Source: Bacteroidota bacterium (GTDB taxonomy: Bacteria; Bacteroidota; Bacteroidia; Sphingobacteriales; Sphingobacteriaceae). From it: 64,000 nt of DNA. Shown piece after piece: positions 43,687 to 50,927 of this stretch (the stretch's first letter is position 1; each line of letters starts with the position of its first letter). The notes beneath the pieces are model-generated. The model was not told the origin of the DNA and did not search any database. It saw nothing but the letters and a program-made list of their open reading frames with translations. The stretch is taken from the NCBI GenBank assembly GCA_026224775.1, contig JAMFRP010000014.1, positions 1 to 64,000 of the forward strand, written 5' to 3'. The translations under genes were made by a program, and so were the position numbers.

Positions 43687-44544
43687 ATGAGACAACTAAA
43701 GATAACCCAATCGATTACCAACCGCGAATCACAATCACTTGATAAATACCTGAGTGAGATTGCAAAGGTAGATTTGATAACTGCGCAGGAAGAAGTGATA
43801 CTGGCCCAAAAGATACGCGAGGGTGACCAGGCTGCTTTGGAACGCCTTACCAAAACGAATTTGCGTTTTGTGGTGTCGGTAGCCAAACAATATCAGAACC
43901 AGGGCTTAACCCTTGGCGACCTTATTAACGAAGGCAACTTAGGATTAATTAAAGCGGCAAGGCGTTTTGATGAAACTAAAGGATTTAAATTTATATCATA
44001 CGCTGTATGGTGGATTCGCCAATCAATACTTTCTGCTGTTGCAGAGCAATCAAGAATTGTGCGTTTACCATTAAACCAGGTAGGATCATTAAGCAAAATA
44101 CGTAAATCGCACTCTAAATTAGAGCAGCAATTTGAGCGTGAACCAACGCCCGAAGAAATGGCTGAGGATTTGGAAACTACTGCTGATAAAATTTCGGACG
44201 CATTATCAAATGCTGGCCGTCACGTATCAGTAGATGCGCCTTTTATCACCGGTGAGGAAAACACTTTATTAGATGTTTTGCAAAGCGGCGATGCAGGAAC
44301 AGACAGCGACCTGATCACAGATTCATTATCTCAGGAGATCAAACGCTCGTTAGGTATTTTAGCTGAACGCGAAAAACAGGTATTAGTATTGTTCTTCGGT
44401 TTAAACAGCACCGCGCCACATTCATTAGAAGAAATCGGCGAGAAATTTAACTTAACCCGCGAACGTGTTCGCCAGATAAAAGATAAAGCGTTATTACGCT
44501 TAAGGCAAAATTCAAAATCAAGGTTATTGCAATCTTATTTGTAA
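43687..44544 (+). CDS. rpoD: Primary RNA polymerase sigma factor (RpoD/SigA), Bacteroidota type
   Basis: This 285-residue sigma-70 lacks region 1.1 and the non-conserved insert. Region 1.2 is [15 protein letters not shown], region 2 includes [15 protein letters not shown] and [17 protein letters not shown] with AVWWIRQSI, region 3 has [10 protein letters not shown], and region 4 ends in the helix-turn-helix [17 protein letters not shown]. The short form is the housekeeping sigma of Bacteroidota, known to read TTTG/TAnnTTTG promoters, the type seen across this window. It is monocistronic, with a strong terminator behind it. Confidence 0.95.
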   Translation: MRQLKITQSITNRESQSLDKYLSEIAKVDLITAQEEVILAQKIREGDQAALERLTKTNLRFVVSVAKQYQNQGLTLGDLINEGNLGLIKAARRFDETKGFKFISYAVWWIRQSILSAVAEQSRIVRLPLNQVGSLSKIRKSHSKLEQQFEREPTPEEMAEDLETTADKISDALSNAGRHVSVDAPFITGEENTLLDVLQSGDAGTDSDLITDSLSQEIKRSLGILAEREKQVLVLFFGLNSTAPHSLEEIGEKFNLTRERVRQIKDKALLRLRQNSKSRLLQSYL

Positions 44545-44571
44545 TATTTTGATTTGCCGGGTGTTGAACAC

Positions 44572-44598
44572 GCCCCTACCCCTCTCAAGAGGGGAATT
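44572..44598. repeat. Short palindromic repeat family G, copy 1
   Basis: CCCCTACCCCTCTCAAGAGG followed by GGAATT; CCCCTCT/AGAGGGG forms the hairpin. Related copies are at 54505-54524 and 55542-55575; the latter also shares the flank GAACACGCCCCTACC. Confidence 0.7.
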
Positions 44599-44606
44599 TG
44601 ATAAAA

Positions 44607-44640
44607 CAAAAAAAGCCAGACAAATGTCTGGCTTTTTTTG
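44607..44640 (+). terminator. Terminator after rpoD
   Basis: The arms 44607-44622 and 44625-44640 are perfectly complementary over 16 bases (GCCAGACA core flanked by A7/T7). The core loop is short. It ends with seven T and lies 63 bases past the rpoD stop. Confidence 0.9.
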
Positions 44641-44646
44641 TTGAAG

Positions 44647-44772
44647 AGCTATCCAAAAAATATAAAACTATCGTCATTGCGAGCGAAGCGTGGCAATCCC
44701 AAGCTATGCAGAACCGCTCTGTAGGTAGGGGATTGCCACGCTTCGCTCGCAATGACGTTTTTTTAGACAGTT
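44647..44772. repeat. Palindromic repeat family A, copy 3, with both outer motifs
   Basis: The palindrome 44672-44757 has the same arms and a near-identical centre (AAGCTATGCAGAACCGCTCT). Here both outer motifs are present as an inverted pair: AGCTATCCAAAAA (44648-44660) and TTTTTTAGACAGTT (44759-44772), which defines a unit of about 125 bases. Confidence 0.85.
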
Positions 44773-44780
44773 TTTTAGGC

Positions 44781-45368
44781 TTATTTCAAATTATCTTTTA
44801 TTTTGTTGATAGCATCCAGGTGCATTTGCACCATTGGGGCTGTTTGGGCGGCGAAAGCTTTTAATGTGCTGTCTTTACCGTTTTTGGCTTCGTCGTTCAT
44901 CAGGTCTAAAGTTTTCTTATGGCCTTCAATCATGGCGCTTACATATTGCTTGTCGAAATCAGCTTCGCTTAATTTGCTTAGTTCATCAGCTTTTTTCAGG
45001 TGCGCGCTATCCGGCTCTGCAGGCAGCGTAATGTTTTTTGCTTTGGCAATAGCCGCCAACTGATCATTTATTTTACCATGATCAGTGACCATCATATTGG
45101 CAAAATCTTTAATAGACTGGTTAGTGGTTTTGGTAAGCGCTAACTTACCCAATGCAACTTCGGCAAGGCCGCCGTTTGCCGCTGTGGTAGCAAATTTAGC
45201 ATCATCGCTGGTTACCGCTATGCCGCCTGTTGCAGCAACGTTAGTGGTTGTGTCTTTAGTTTTGTTAAGGCTGTCGGCGCTATCTTTAGCGTCTTTTGCC
45301 GCATGGTTGCATGATTGGAAGGCTAATGCCGCCGCCGAGATCATGAATACATAACTTAATTTTTTCAT
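44781..45368 (-). CDS. DUF4142 lipoprotein
   Basis: This 195-residue protein has a lipoprotein signal (LAFQSCNH, Cys20) and a linker rich in Ala, Asp and Lys. The four-helix DUF4142 domain (about 60-190) is a ferritin-like bundle with DHGKINDQL and MIEGHKKTLDLMNDEAK, carrying the regularly placed His residues. Function is not established. The gene ends next to family A copy 3. Confidence 0.88.
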   Translation of the reverse strand: MKKLSYVFMISAAALAFQSCNHAAKDAKDSADSLNKTKDTTTNVAATGGIAVTSDDAKFATTAANGGLAEVALGKLALTKTTNQSIKDFANMMVTDHGKINDQLAAIAKAKNITLPAEPDSAHLKKADELSKLSEADFDKQYVSAMIEGHKKTLDLMNDEAKNGKDSTLKAFAAQTAPMVQMHLDAINKIKDNLK

Positions 45369-45537
45369 GTTAGTGGATATATTGGTTTGTTGTAAGTTAA
45401 CATATTATTTAATAATAAGTTTCATTATAGATACTGATCAATTCCGGTTTCGGTTGCCCGGGCCATCAATTAACAAGCTTAATTAACCATGGAGCTCACG
45501 GCCAATGTCATTAAATTAAGGTGGAACCATATAATTT

Positions 45538-45580
45538 AGCTCCCTCTAAATCTCCCCTTCCGGGGAAGTTTGGGTGGGGC
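45538..45580. repeat. Intergenic repeat (CTCCCCTTCCGGGGAAG)
   Basis: CTCCCCTTCCGGGGAAG forms a small palindrome inside TCCCTCTAAATCTCCCC...GTTTGGGTGGGGCT. It lies in the 285-base gap between the divergent DUF4142 and beta-barrel genes and belongs to the same style of mini-palindromes as family G. Confidence 0.55.
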
Positions 45581-45653
45581 TAGCTACGTCTTTATTTCGG
45601 CAGAGAAAAACATTTTTACTTTTAATTTATTATGATGTATTATCCCCCATCAT

Positions 45654-46301
45654 ATGAAATCAACCTTTACTATTATCGCGCTATTGTTTTGCAGTTATGG
45701 CTTGTTTGCTCAAAACGCAGTTTCAGCTACAATGGGTAAAGCAATTTTATTGCACGGGTCAAATCCAAAAACCACAGCGGGTAAGGATACCGTGATCGAA
45801 TCGGACACGACGAAGGAGAATAAAGAGCCGCAATACTTTTATCTATCAGTAAATACTGATGTGTTTGTGAATGCCAAAGGCGGTGTTGCCAAACGTTTTT
45901 CGCCCGCGGTAGAGTTTGGGCGCACCTATGGCATATTTGATATAGGGCTGGCCACAGGTATCACCAACACTTTAAGCCGCGGAAATGATACGGCGCATTA
46001 TATTGAGTTCAGGCCGACGATTAATATATTTAGCAAAGGCCGCTTTAACGAAGGTTTATGCCTTGGCGGTGGGTATGTATTTAATGCTAAGCAGGGCTTA
46101 ATGACCGAAATATGTAACAGCATCAACTTTAACGTTACAACAACGGTAACTGTGGCCGTAACACAGGGCTACTACTTTTTTGATGGTACAAATAGCAGCA
46201 GAAGCACGCAATACATGGGGTTTTCTGTCACCTATAACTTCCTGAGGGCGCATAGTACCAATAAAAGGCGCAAGAAGGCCGCGATAGTTAGCGATAATTG
46301 A
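45654..46301 (+). CDS. Exported beta-barrel-like protein of unknown function
   Basis: This 215-residue protein has a signal peptide (TFTIIALLFCSYGLFAQ) and, after a polar linker (about 30-60), alternating hydrophobic beta strands such as YFYLSVNTDVFVN and GFSVTYNFLRAH. The pattern fits a small outer-membrane barrel, but the Arg/Lys-rich C-terminus (TNKRRKKAAIVSDN) is not the usual aromatic end. I do not recognise a family. It precedes the S1/P1 nuclease by 83 bases. Confidence 0.65.
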   Translation: MKSTFTIIALLFCSYGLFAQNAVSATMGKAILLHGSNPKTTAGKDTVIESDTTKENKEPQYFYLSVNTDVFVNAKGGVAKRFSPAVEFGRTYGIFDIGLATGITNTLSRGNDTAHYIEFRPTINIFSKGRFNEGLCLGGGYVFNAKQGLMTEICNSINFNVTTTVTVAVTQGYYFFDGTNSSRSTQYMGFSVTYNFLRAHSTNKRRKKAAIVSDN

Positions 46302-46384
46302 TAATGCGTTTATATAGGGTTAACAATTTGTTACAATTAGCTATATACTGATGTGCTTATCTTAGCACCCATTTTAATTTGATC

Positions 46385-47182
46385 ATGAAAAAATATTTGT
46401 TGCTAGGGTTCGCAGTTTGTTTATCTGTTGGTTTAATATCCTGGGGCGTTACCGGTCACCGTACCATTGGCGAGATAGCCGAACGCCACCTATCGCCGGA
46501 GGCAAAAACAGCTGTTGACAAATTACTGGGCCACGAAACGATGGCCGAAGCCAGTACCTGGGCCGATGAGATCCGCAGCGCTAACCCAGAAACCGGCGCG
46601 TGGCATTTTATTAATGTGCCTTTAGGTTTATCCTTCGCTGATTTTGAAACACAGGTAAAGAGCGCCGCGGGCACCAATGTTTATAAAGCACTGCTTAATG
46701 CCGAGTATACGTTAAAAGATAGCAAATCCAACCAACGGCAACAGGTGGAGGCGCTTAAATTTATTATACATTTTGTGGGCGACATGCACCAGCCGATGCA
46801 TGTAAGCCGCGCCGAAGATAAAGGCGGCAATAGCATACAATTAACCTTTAACGGCGAAGACACCAACCTGCATGCCCTGTGGGACAGCAAACTGCTGGAC
46901 CATGAAGGCCTGAGCTATGATAAGCTGGCAGATAAGTATGATCATGCCACACCGGAACAAATAACCAAATGGCAAAGCGACCCTATCATCATCTGGGCAT
47001 GGGAAAGTTACCAGATCAGCACGGTATTGTATGGCGAGGTGAACAACGATGGCAGCACAAAACTGGATAAGGATTATTATGACGCGCATATAGGCGTGGT
47101 GGAATCAAGGATAGAGAAAGCAGGGATACGTTTGGCAGGGTTGCTGAATGCGATATATGACACACCAACCGCTGCAAAATAA
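46385..47182 (+). CDS. Exported S1/P1-type zinc nuclease
   Basis: This 265-residue phospholipase C/P1 nuclease-fold enzyme cleaves single-stranded nucleic acid and often 3'-nucleotides. The three-zinc cluster ligands are visible: the mature N-terminal Trp in SWGVTGHRTIGEIAE with its His, an Asp in TWADEIR, HFVGDMHQPMH and ALWDSKLL near 165. A signal peptide (MKKYLLLGFAVCLSVGL) precedes. The frame begins with a TTG two codons before, but ATG at 46385 is the natural start. A second exported nuclease is encoded 2 kb downstream. Confidence 0.93.
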   Translation: MKKYLLLGFAVCLSVGLISWGVTGHRTIGEIAERHLSPEAKTAVDKLLGHETMAEASTWADEIRSANPETGAWHFINVPLGLSFADFETQVKSAAGTNVYKALLNAEYTLKDSKSNQRQQVEALKFIIHFVGDMHQPMHVSRAEDKGGNSIQLTFNGEDTNLHALWDSKLLDHEGLSYDKLADKYDHATPEQITKWQSDPIIIWAWESYQISTVLYGEVNNDGSTKLDKDYYDAHIGVVESRIEKAGIRLAGLLNAIYDTPTAAK

Positions 47183-47220
47183 ATATCCTGCGCCGGGGCT
47201 GAACTAAGATATTAACAAAC

Positions 47221-47242
47221 CGCCGGACCGTATGGCCCGGCG
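47221..47242. terminator. Weak hairpin between convergent genes
   Basis: CGCCGG and CCGGCG pair across a 10-base loop at 47221-47242. Only a loose T-rich stretch follows on the plus strand (ATTGGATTATTTAATTTA). The CGCCGG/CCGGCG core also occurs in the terminator at 50716-50749. Confidence 0.4.
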
Positions 47243-47257
47243 ATTGGATTATTTAAT

Positions 47258-48745
47258 TTACTGGTTTGGTACTGAGGCTGTAGCTGTGGTTTGCCCTTCG
47301 CCAAATAAGCTAACCCCAATAGCGATACCTATCCATGGTTTGCCCTGATAGTTAAATTGCGCTGATTTTGATCCGGCCAGGTCAACACCAACAAATACGC
47401 CGACCTGGAATTTTCCATATTGAAACATGCTTCCTGCTGAAAATGAAACCGCAGTGGTTGACGTTGAATCTTTAAGCGGTACATTCACTACTGATACCCC
47501 ACCCAAATAATTAATAGACACATCGGCTGTTTTGGCAAATTGATGCTTATCCCCGGCGGTTATTCCAAATTGCAAGTTCTGTTCAAAATCAAACGGCCCC
47601 CGGCTGTTGCCAAAACGCATTTTTAAAGGCAGCGACAAGAAGCCCCAGGTAAATGTATCGCTCCTGGTGTAAATAGGGATCACTTTATTTTGCGAAAAAG
47701 CTGTAGCGGGCAAGAAAAACGTCCACCTATTAGACCATGAATCCAAAAACGCTAAGTTATCCATCTTCGCGGCTTCAGTATTAAGATTTGCAGGAGTATC
47801 CAGTTTGTCATTTATTTGGTCTTTTGTAATTTTGTAAGCATTTTTATCATATTTTAATCCCGGTTGGGTTTGCCCTAAATTGTTAATTGATAAATCTTTT
47901 ATCATATTTCTTACAATCGGACCTTGTGTTTTGTGATGCTCAAATTGTATGGAGTCAGTCTTTGCCTTTTGTCTTGTGGTATCAAGGTTAGCAGCAGCAG
48001 TATTATAATTAGTAATATTGTTATTAATGCCCGCATTTTTAAAATGCAATTTGGCAGCAGCATTTATCAGTTGCTTTTTTAATGCCGAAGGAGCATTTTC
48101 AACATTCCCATACTTTTGTTTTAGTGATAATTGCTTATCAGAAAAGAGTTTTTTGTTAGTATTACTTTTCTCTGTTACAATGTCCGTTTCCGGGTTTACG
48201 TCATTAAGCAAACTAATTACCATTTGATGTTTAGCAGCTACAATATTCGTCGTATCGGCTACTGCCTTTTTTGATTGCACAACATTAAGCGAATCTGTTT
48301 TACGTTGTTTATTTAATGTTATGATCGAATCTCTCAGTTTTTTTAAGGAATCCTGTGTGTTTTTCAGGGTATTTAAATCTGTAGTGTTTACATACTGCGT
48401 TTTATAAAAATCCACCTTTGCGATTCTCTTATAATAGGGTTTATCTCCTTTACTGTTTTTTGGAGTATCATTTTTTACACTATCAGGAAAATTCCATGGC
48501 GTAATAACATAACCTTTAATAGCCCCGCCGGATATAGTCACTATATCCTGAATTTGAAACTTGGTATTTACATCAAGCTTAAAATGTACTGTAGTGTCGG
48601 GGTTAGGTTTACGGCCAACTTGATATGGATATAGATCCGTTACTACATTGGTGGTGTATGAGCTGCCGATGGCTGGGGTTGATTGGGCGCGGCTAAGCTG
48701 GTAGGTGACCAGCATAACAACAAACAGTGCGATTAGCTTTTTCAT
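47258..48745 (-). CDS. Large exported protein with coiled coil and C-terminal beta domain, unknown function
   Basis: This 495-residue protein has a signal peptide (MKKLIALFVVMLVTYQLSRA). A short beta-rich region (about 25-115) follows, then a long coiled coil (about 120-190: TLKNTQDSLKKLRDSIITL), and a second region rich in Asn and Lys. A C-terminal part (about 340-490) has strand patterns such as FGITAGDKHQF and KPWIGIAIGVSLFG, which look like an outer-membrane barrel end. I do not recognise a family; it could be an envelope-spanning protein. It has no co-oriented neighbour. Confidence 0.7.
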   Translation of the reverse strand: MKKLIALFVVMLVTYQLSRAQSTPAIGSSYTTNVVTDLYPYQVGRKPNPDTTVHFKLDVNTKFQIQDIVTISGGAIKGYVITPWNFPDSVKNDTPKNSKGDKPYYKRIAKVDFYKTQYVNTTDLNTLKNTQDSLKKLRDSIITLNKQRKTDSLNVVQSKKAVADTTNIVAAKHQMVISLLNDVNPETDIVTEKSNTNKKLFSDKQLSLKQKYGNVENAPSALKKQLINAAAKLHFKNAGINNNITNYNTAAANLDTTRQKAKTDSIQFEHHKTQGPIVRNMIKDLSINNLGQTQPGLKYDKNAYKITKDQINDKLDTPANLNTEAAKMDNLAFLDSWSNRWTFFLPATAFSQNKVIPIYTRSDTFTWGFLSLPLKMRFGNSRGPFDFEQNLQFGITAGDKHQFAKTADVSINYLGGVSVVNVPLKDSTSTTAVSFSAGSMFQYGKFQVGVFVGVDLAGSKSAQFNYQGKPWIGIAIGVSLFGEGQTTATASVPNQ

Positions 48746-49122
48746 TTCGTGATAAGATTTGGTTTATATAAATCTAACTAAATCAAATTATCATATCAAA
48801 AAACAATCAAAAAAAACTATCATAATTAACTTAAAATCAATACTTTAAACCTTATGGCAAAGTTTAATTGGTTCAGGATAATATACACGTAGGCTGTAAG
48901 TCCGAATTACAATAAATTTTTAGTTATTTGAATATCAATAACTTACAAATAAGGCCATCTTCCAGCTATTTAGTAAAGCTGAATATGTAATATACCATAC
49001 TAAACTTAAATCATAGGAGGGTACTTTATTCAAAAAACAGGCACCAAAACACAATAAATACATAATACAGGCTTAACAACTAAAGGTTAATATTTGTCTA
49101 TAAAACAAAAAACATAACCTTT
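48746..49122. other. A+T-rich intergenic region between the coiled-coil gene and the DRGH nuclease
   Basis: 377 bases holding two divergent promoters. GTTAATATTTG at 49086-49096 is near the TAnnTTTG form for the nuclease. No repeat-family copy or strong hairpin is seen. Confidence 0.45.
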
Positions 49123-50505
49123 ATGAAATTAAAACATTTACTTGCACCACTCGCGATCGCGTTAATGCTGGCCTCGTGTCAGAAAAATGAAACTACACCT
49201 GTCGCAGAAAAGCTTAATCTAAGCTCGGTAAACACAACAAGCGGTAGCTATGCCAGCACACAAACTTTTGATGAGGGCTTTGAATCGGCAGGTAAAACAG
49301 CTTATGCTGATGCCGACGTAACCTTCACCAGCGGATCATGGGATCTGAACTCTGCCCTTGTTGGCACCAGCGCATCAGATGCAAAAGTTGGCAGTCACTC
49401 TGTTCGTATTGAAAATACCGGTACACTGGGTATGAACTTTGATGTAACAACCGGCGCATCTACCGTTACTATGGAATACGCTGTTTTTGGCAGCGATGGC
49501 TCATCGGCATTCCAGTTATGGGAATCGACAAATGGCGGCAGCACCTATACACAAGTAGGCACAACATCTATCACCGCGAGCAGCACCACTTTGGCTACGG
49601 CCACCTTTACGGTTAATGTGGCAGGTACTATCCGTTTCCAGGTGCGTAAAACTACAGGCGGTGCCAACCGTATCAATATTGATGAATTCACCATTAACAG
49701 CTACAGCAGCACGGGTGGCGGCACAGGCGGTGGTGGCAGCTCGACAGCGGATAATACCAATTTGATGCTGGGCAACCCAAGCAACGCTACGGCCGACATC
49801 AGCAATTTTGATAACTATTTGTATGATCATACCTACTATGTAGAATCATACAATCGTGATAGGAACGAACCAAACTGGGTGAGCTGGTATGTAGGTTCAA
49901 CCAGCCTGGGCTCGCAAGATAGGGCAAATGATTTCCGCGCGGACCCTAACTTGCCTACAGGATGGTATGAGGTTCCGGCTACAGCTTATAGCGGCAGCGG
50001 ATTTGATCGCGGGCATAACTGCCCATCGGGCGACCGCACCTCTACCGTTGCGGCTAATGAGGAAACTTTTTTAATGGATAACATGGTTCCGCAGGCACCG
50101 CAGAATAACGAGCAAACCTGGGCTAACCTGGAAGAATACGGTCGCTCATTAGTTGCCGCAGGCGACGAGATCTACGTGATCATGGGTAGCTATGGATCAG
50201 GAGGTACAGGATCAAGCGGATCGGCTACTACAGTTGATGGTGGTTTGGTGGTTGTACCATCCAACATCTGGAAAGTGATTGTGGTATTGCCAAACGGCAA
50301 TAACGATTTAAGCCGTATTACCAGCACCACCCGTGTTATAGCCGTGAATACGCCTAATATCAATACCATTAGTTCCGATTGGACACAGTATATCACTACT
50401 GTTAAATCTATCGAAACCGCGACAGGTTATAGCTTGCTAACCAATGTACCGGCAAACATCCGTACGGTATTGGAGAATGTGAAAGATTCAGGTACAGGAA
50501 ATTAA
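49123..50505 (+). CDS. DNA/RNA non-specific endonuclease lipoprotein (beta-beta-alpha metal, DRGH)
   Basis: This 460-residue lipoprotein (signal ending MLASCQKN) has an N-terminal beta-sandwich region (about 45-195, with SHSVRIENTGTLGMNF). A Gly/Ser linker (GGGTGGGGSS) follows, then a nuclease domain (about 215-450). The active site DRGHNCPSGDR near residue 300 and MDNMVPQAPQNNEQTW contain the His general base and the Asn metal ligand of the NucA/Serratia family. It should degrade DNA and RNA at the cell surface. Lipidation and the N-terminal sandwich suggest it is displayed on the outer membrane. Confidence 0.92.
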   Translation: MKLKHLLAPLAIALMLASCQKNETTPVAEKLNLSSVNTTSGSYASTQTFDEGFESAGKTAYADADVTFTSGSWDLNSALVGTSASDAKVGSHSVRIENTGTLGMNFDVTTGASTVTMEYAVFGSDGSSAFQLWESTNGGSTYTQVGTTSITASSTTLATATFTVNVAGTIRFQVRKTTGGANRINIDEFTINSYSSTGGGTGGGGSSTADNTNLMLGNPSNATADISNFDNYLYDHTYYVESYNRDRNEPNWVSWYVGSTSLGSQDRANDFRADPNLPTGWYEVPATAYSGSGFDRGHNCPSGDRTSTVAANEETFLMDNMVPQAPQNNEQTWANLEEYGRSLVAAGDEIYVIMGSYGSGGTGSSGSATTVDGGLVVVPSNIWKVIVVLPNGNNDLSRITSTTRVIAVNTPNINTISSDWTQYITTVKSIETATGYSLLTNVPANIRTVLENVKDSGTGN

Positions 50506-50520
50506 GCTAAAGGAATAATT

Positions 50521-50688
50521 TTCACCCTCTTTCCGGCAAGCCGGAGAGAGGGTCGAACAGCGCAGCGCGTTCGGGGTGAGTTACTGTACGCCACGCATTT
50601 GCGCTAATATCGCTAGTATAGTTAGTTTCCCCCCCCGGTCTTTGCTTCGCTCGACCATCCTCTCTTTTGCAAGCAAAAAAGAGGGTAA
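50521..50688 (+). repeat. Long repeat family E, copy 2
   Basis: Inverse of 42020-42184, with the same end blocks (TTCACCCTCTTTCCGG at the left, CTCTCTTTTGCAAGCAAAAA towards the right end) and a different central 45 bases with a C8 run at 50630-50637. It lies just after the DRGH nuclease stop. Confidence 0.85.
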
Positions 50689-50715
50689 AAGCAAGCAACA
50701 CTAACCTTTTTAATA

Positions 50716-50749
50716 AAAGCGCCGGGCTTTGTAGTCCGGCGTTTTTTTG
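50716..50749 (+). terminator. Intrinsic terminator after family E copy 2
   Basis: CGCCGG (50720-50725) pairs with CCGGCG (50736-50741); the A-run before and the T-run (TTTTTTT) after extend the pairing. It probably ends the nuclease transcript, reading through the repeat. Confidence 0.75.
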
Positions 50750-50927
50750 TTTTTAGGTGTAGGTTAGGCTGGAAGCTTAAAATATTTTAGGTCGAAGTTT
50801 GTAACCTGGACTAGCGTGGATATTCGCCTGCAGGTATTTTTTTCATTACATCTGTTTGTACGAAGTTTTAAAACGTTAATTTAACAACAATTTTACATAA
50901 AGACCTCTTATTAAAAACTGACTTGAA

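Noticed and set aside
46379..46384. TTG start two codons before the S1/P1 nuclease ATG
   Set aside because: The ATG at 46385 begins a standard signal peptide (MKKYLLLG), so the TTG is unnecessary.
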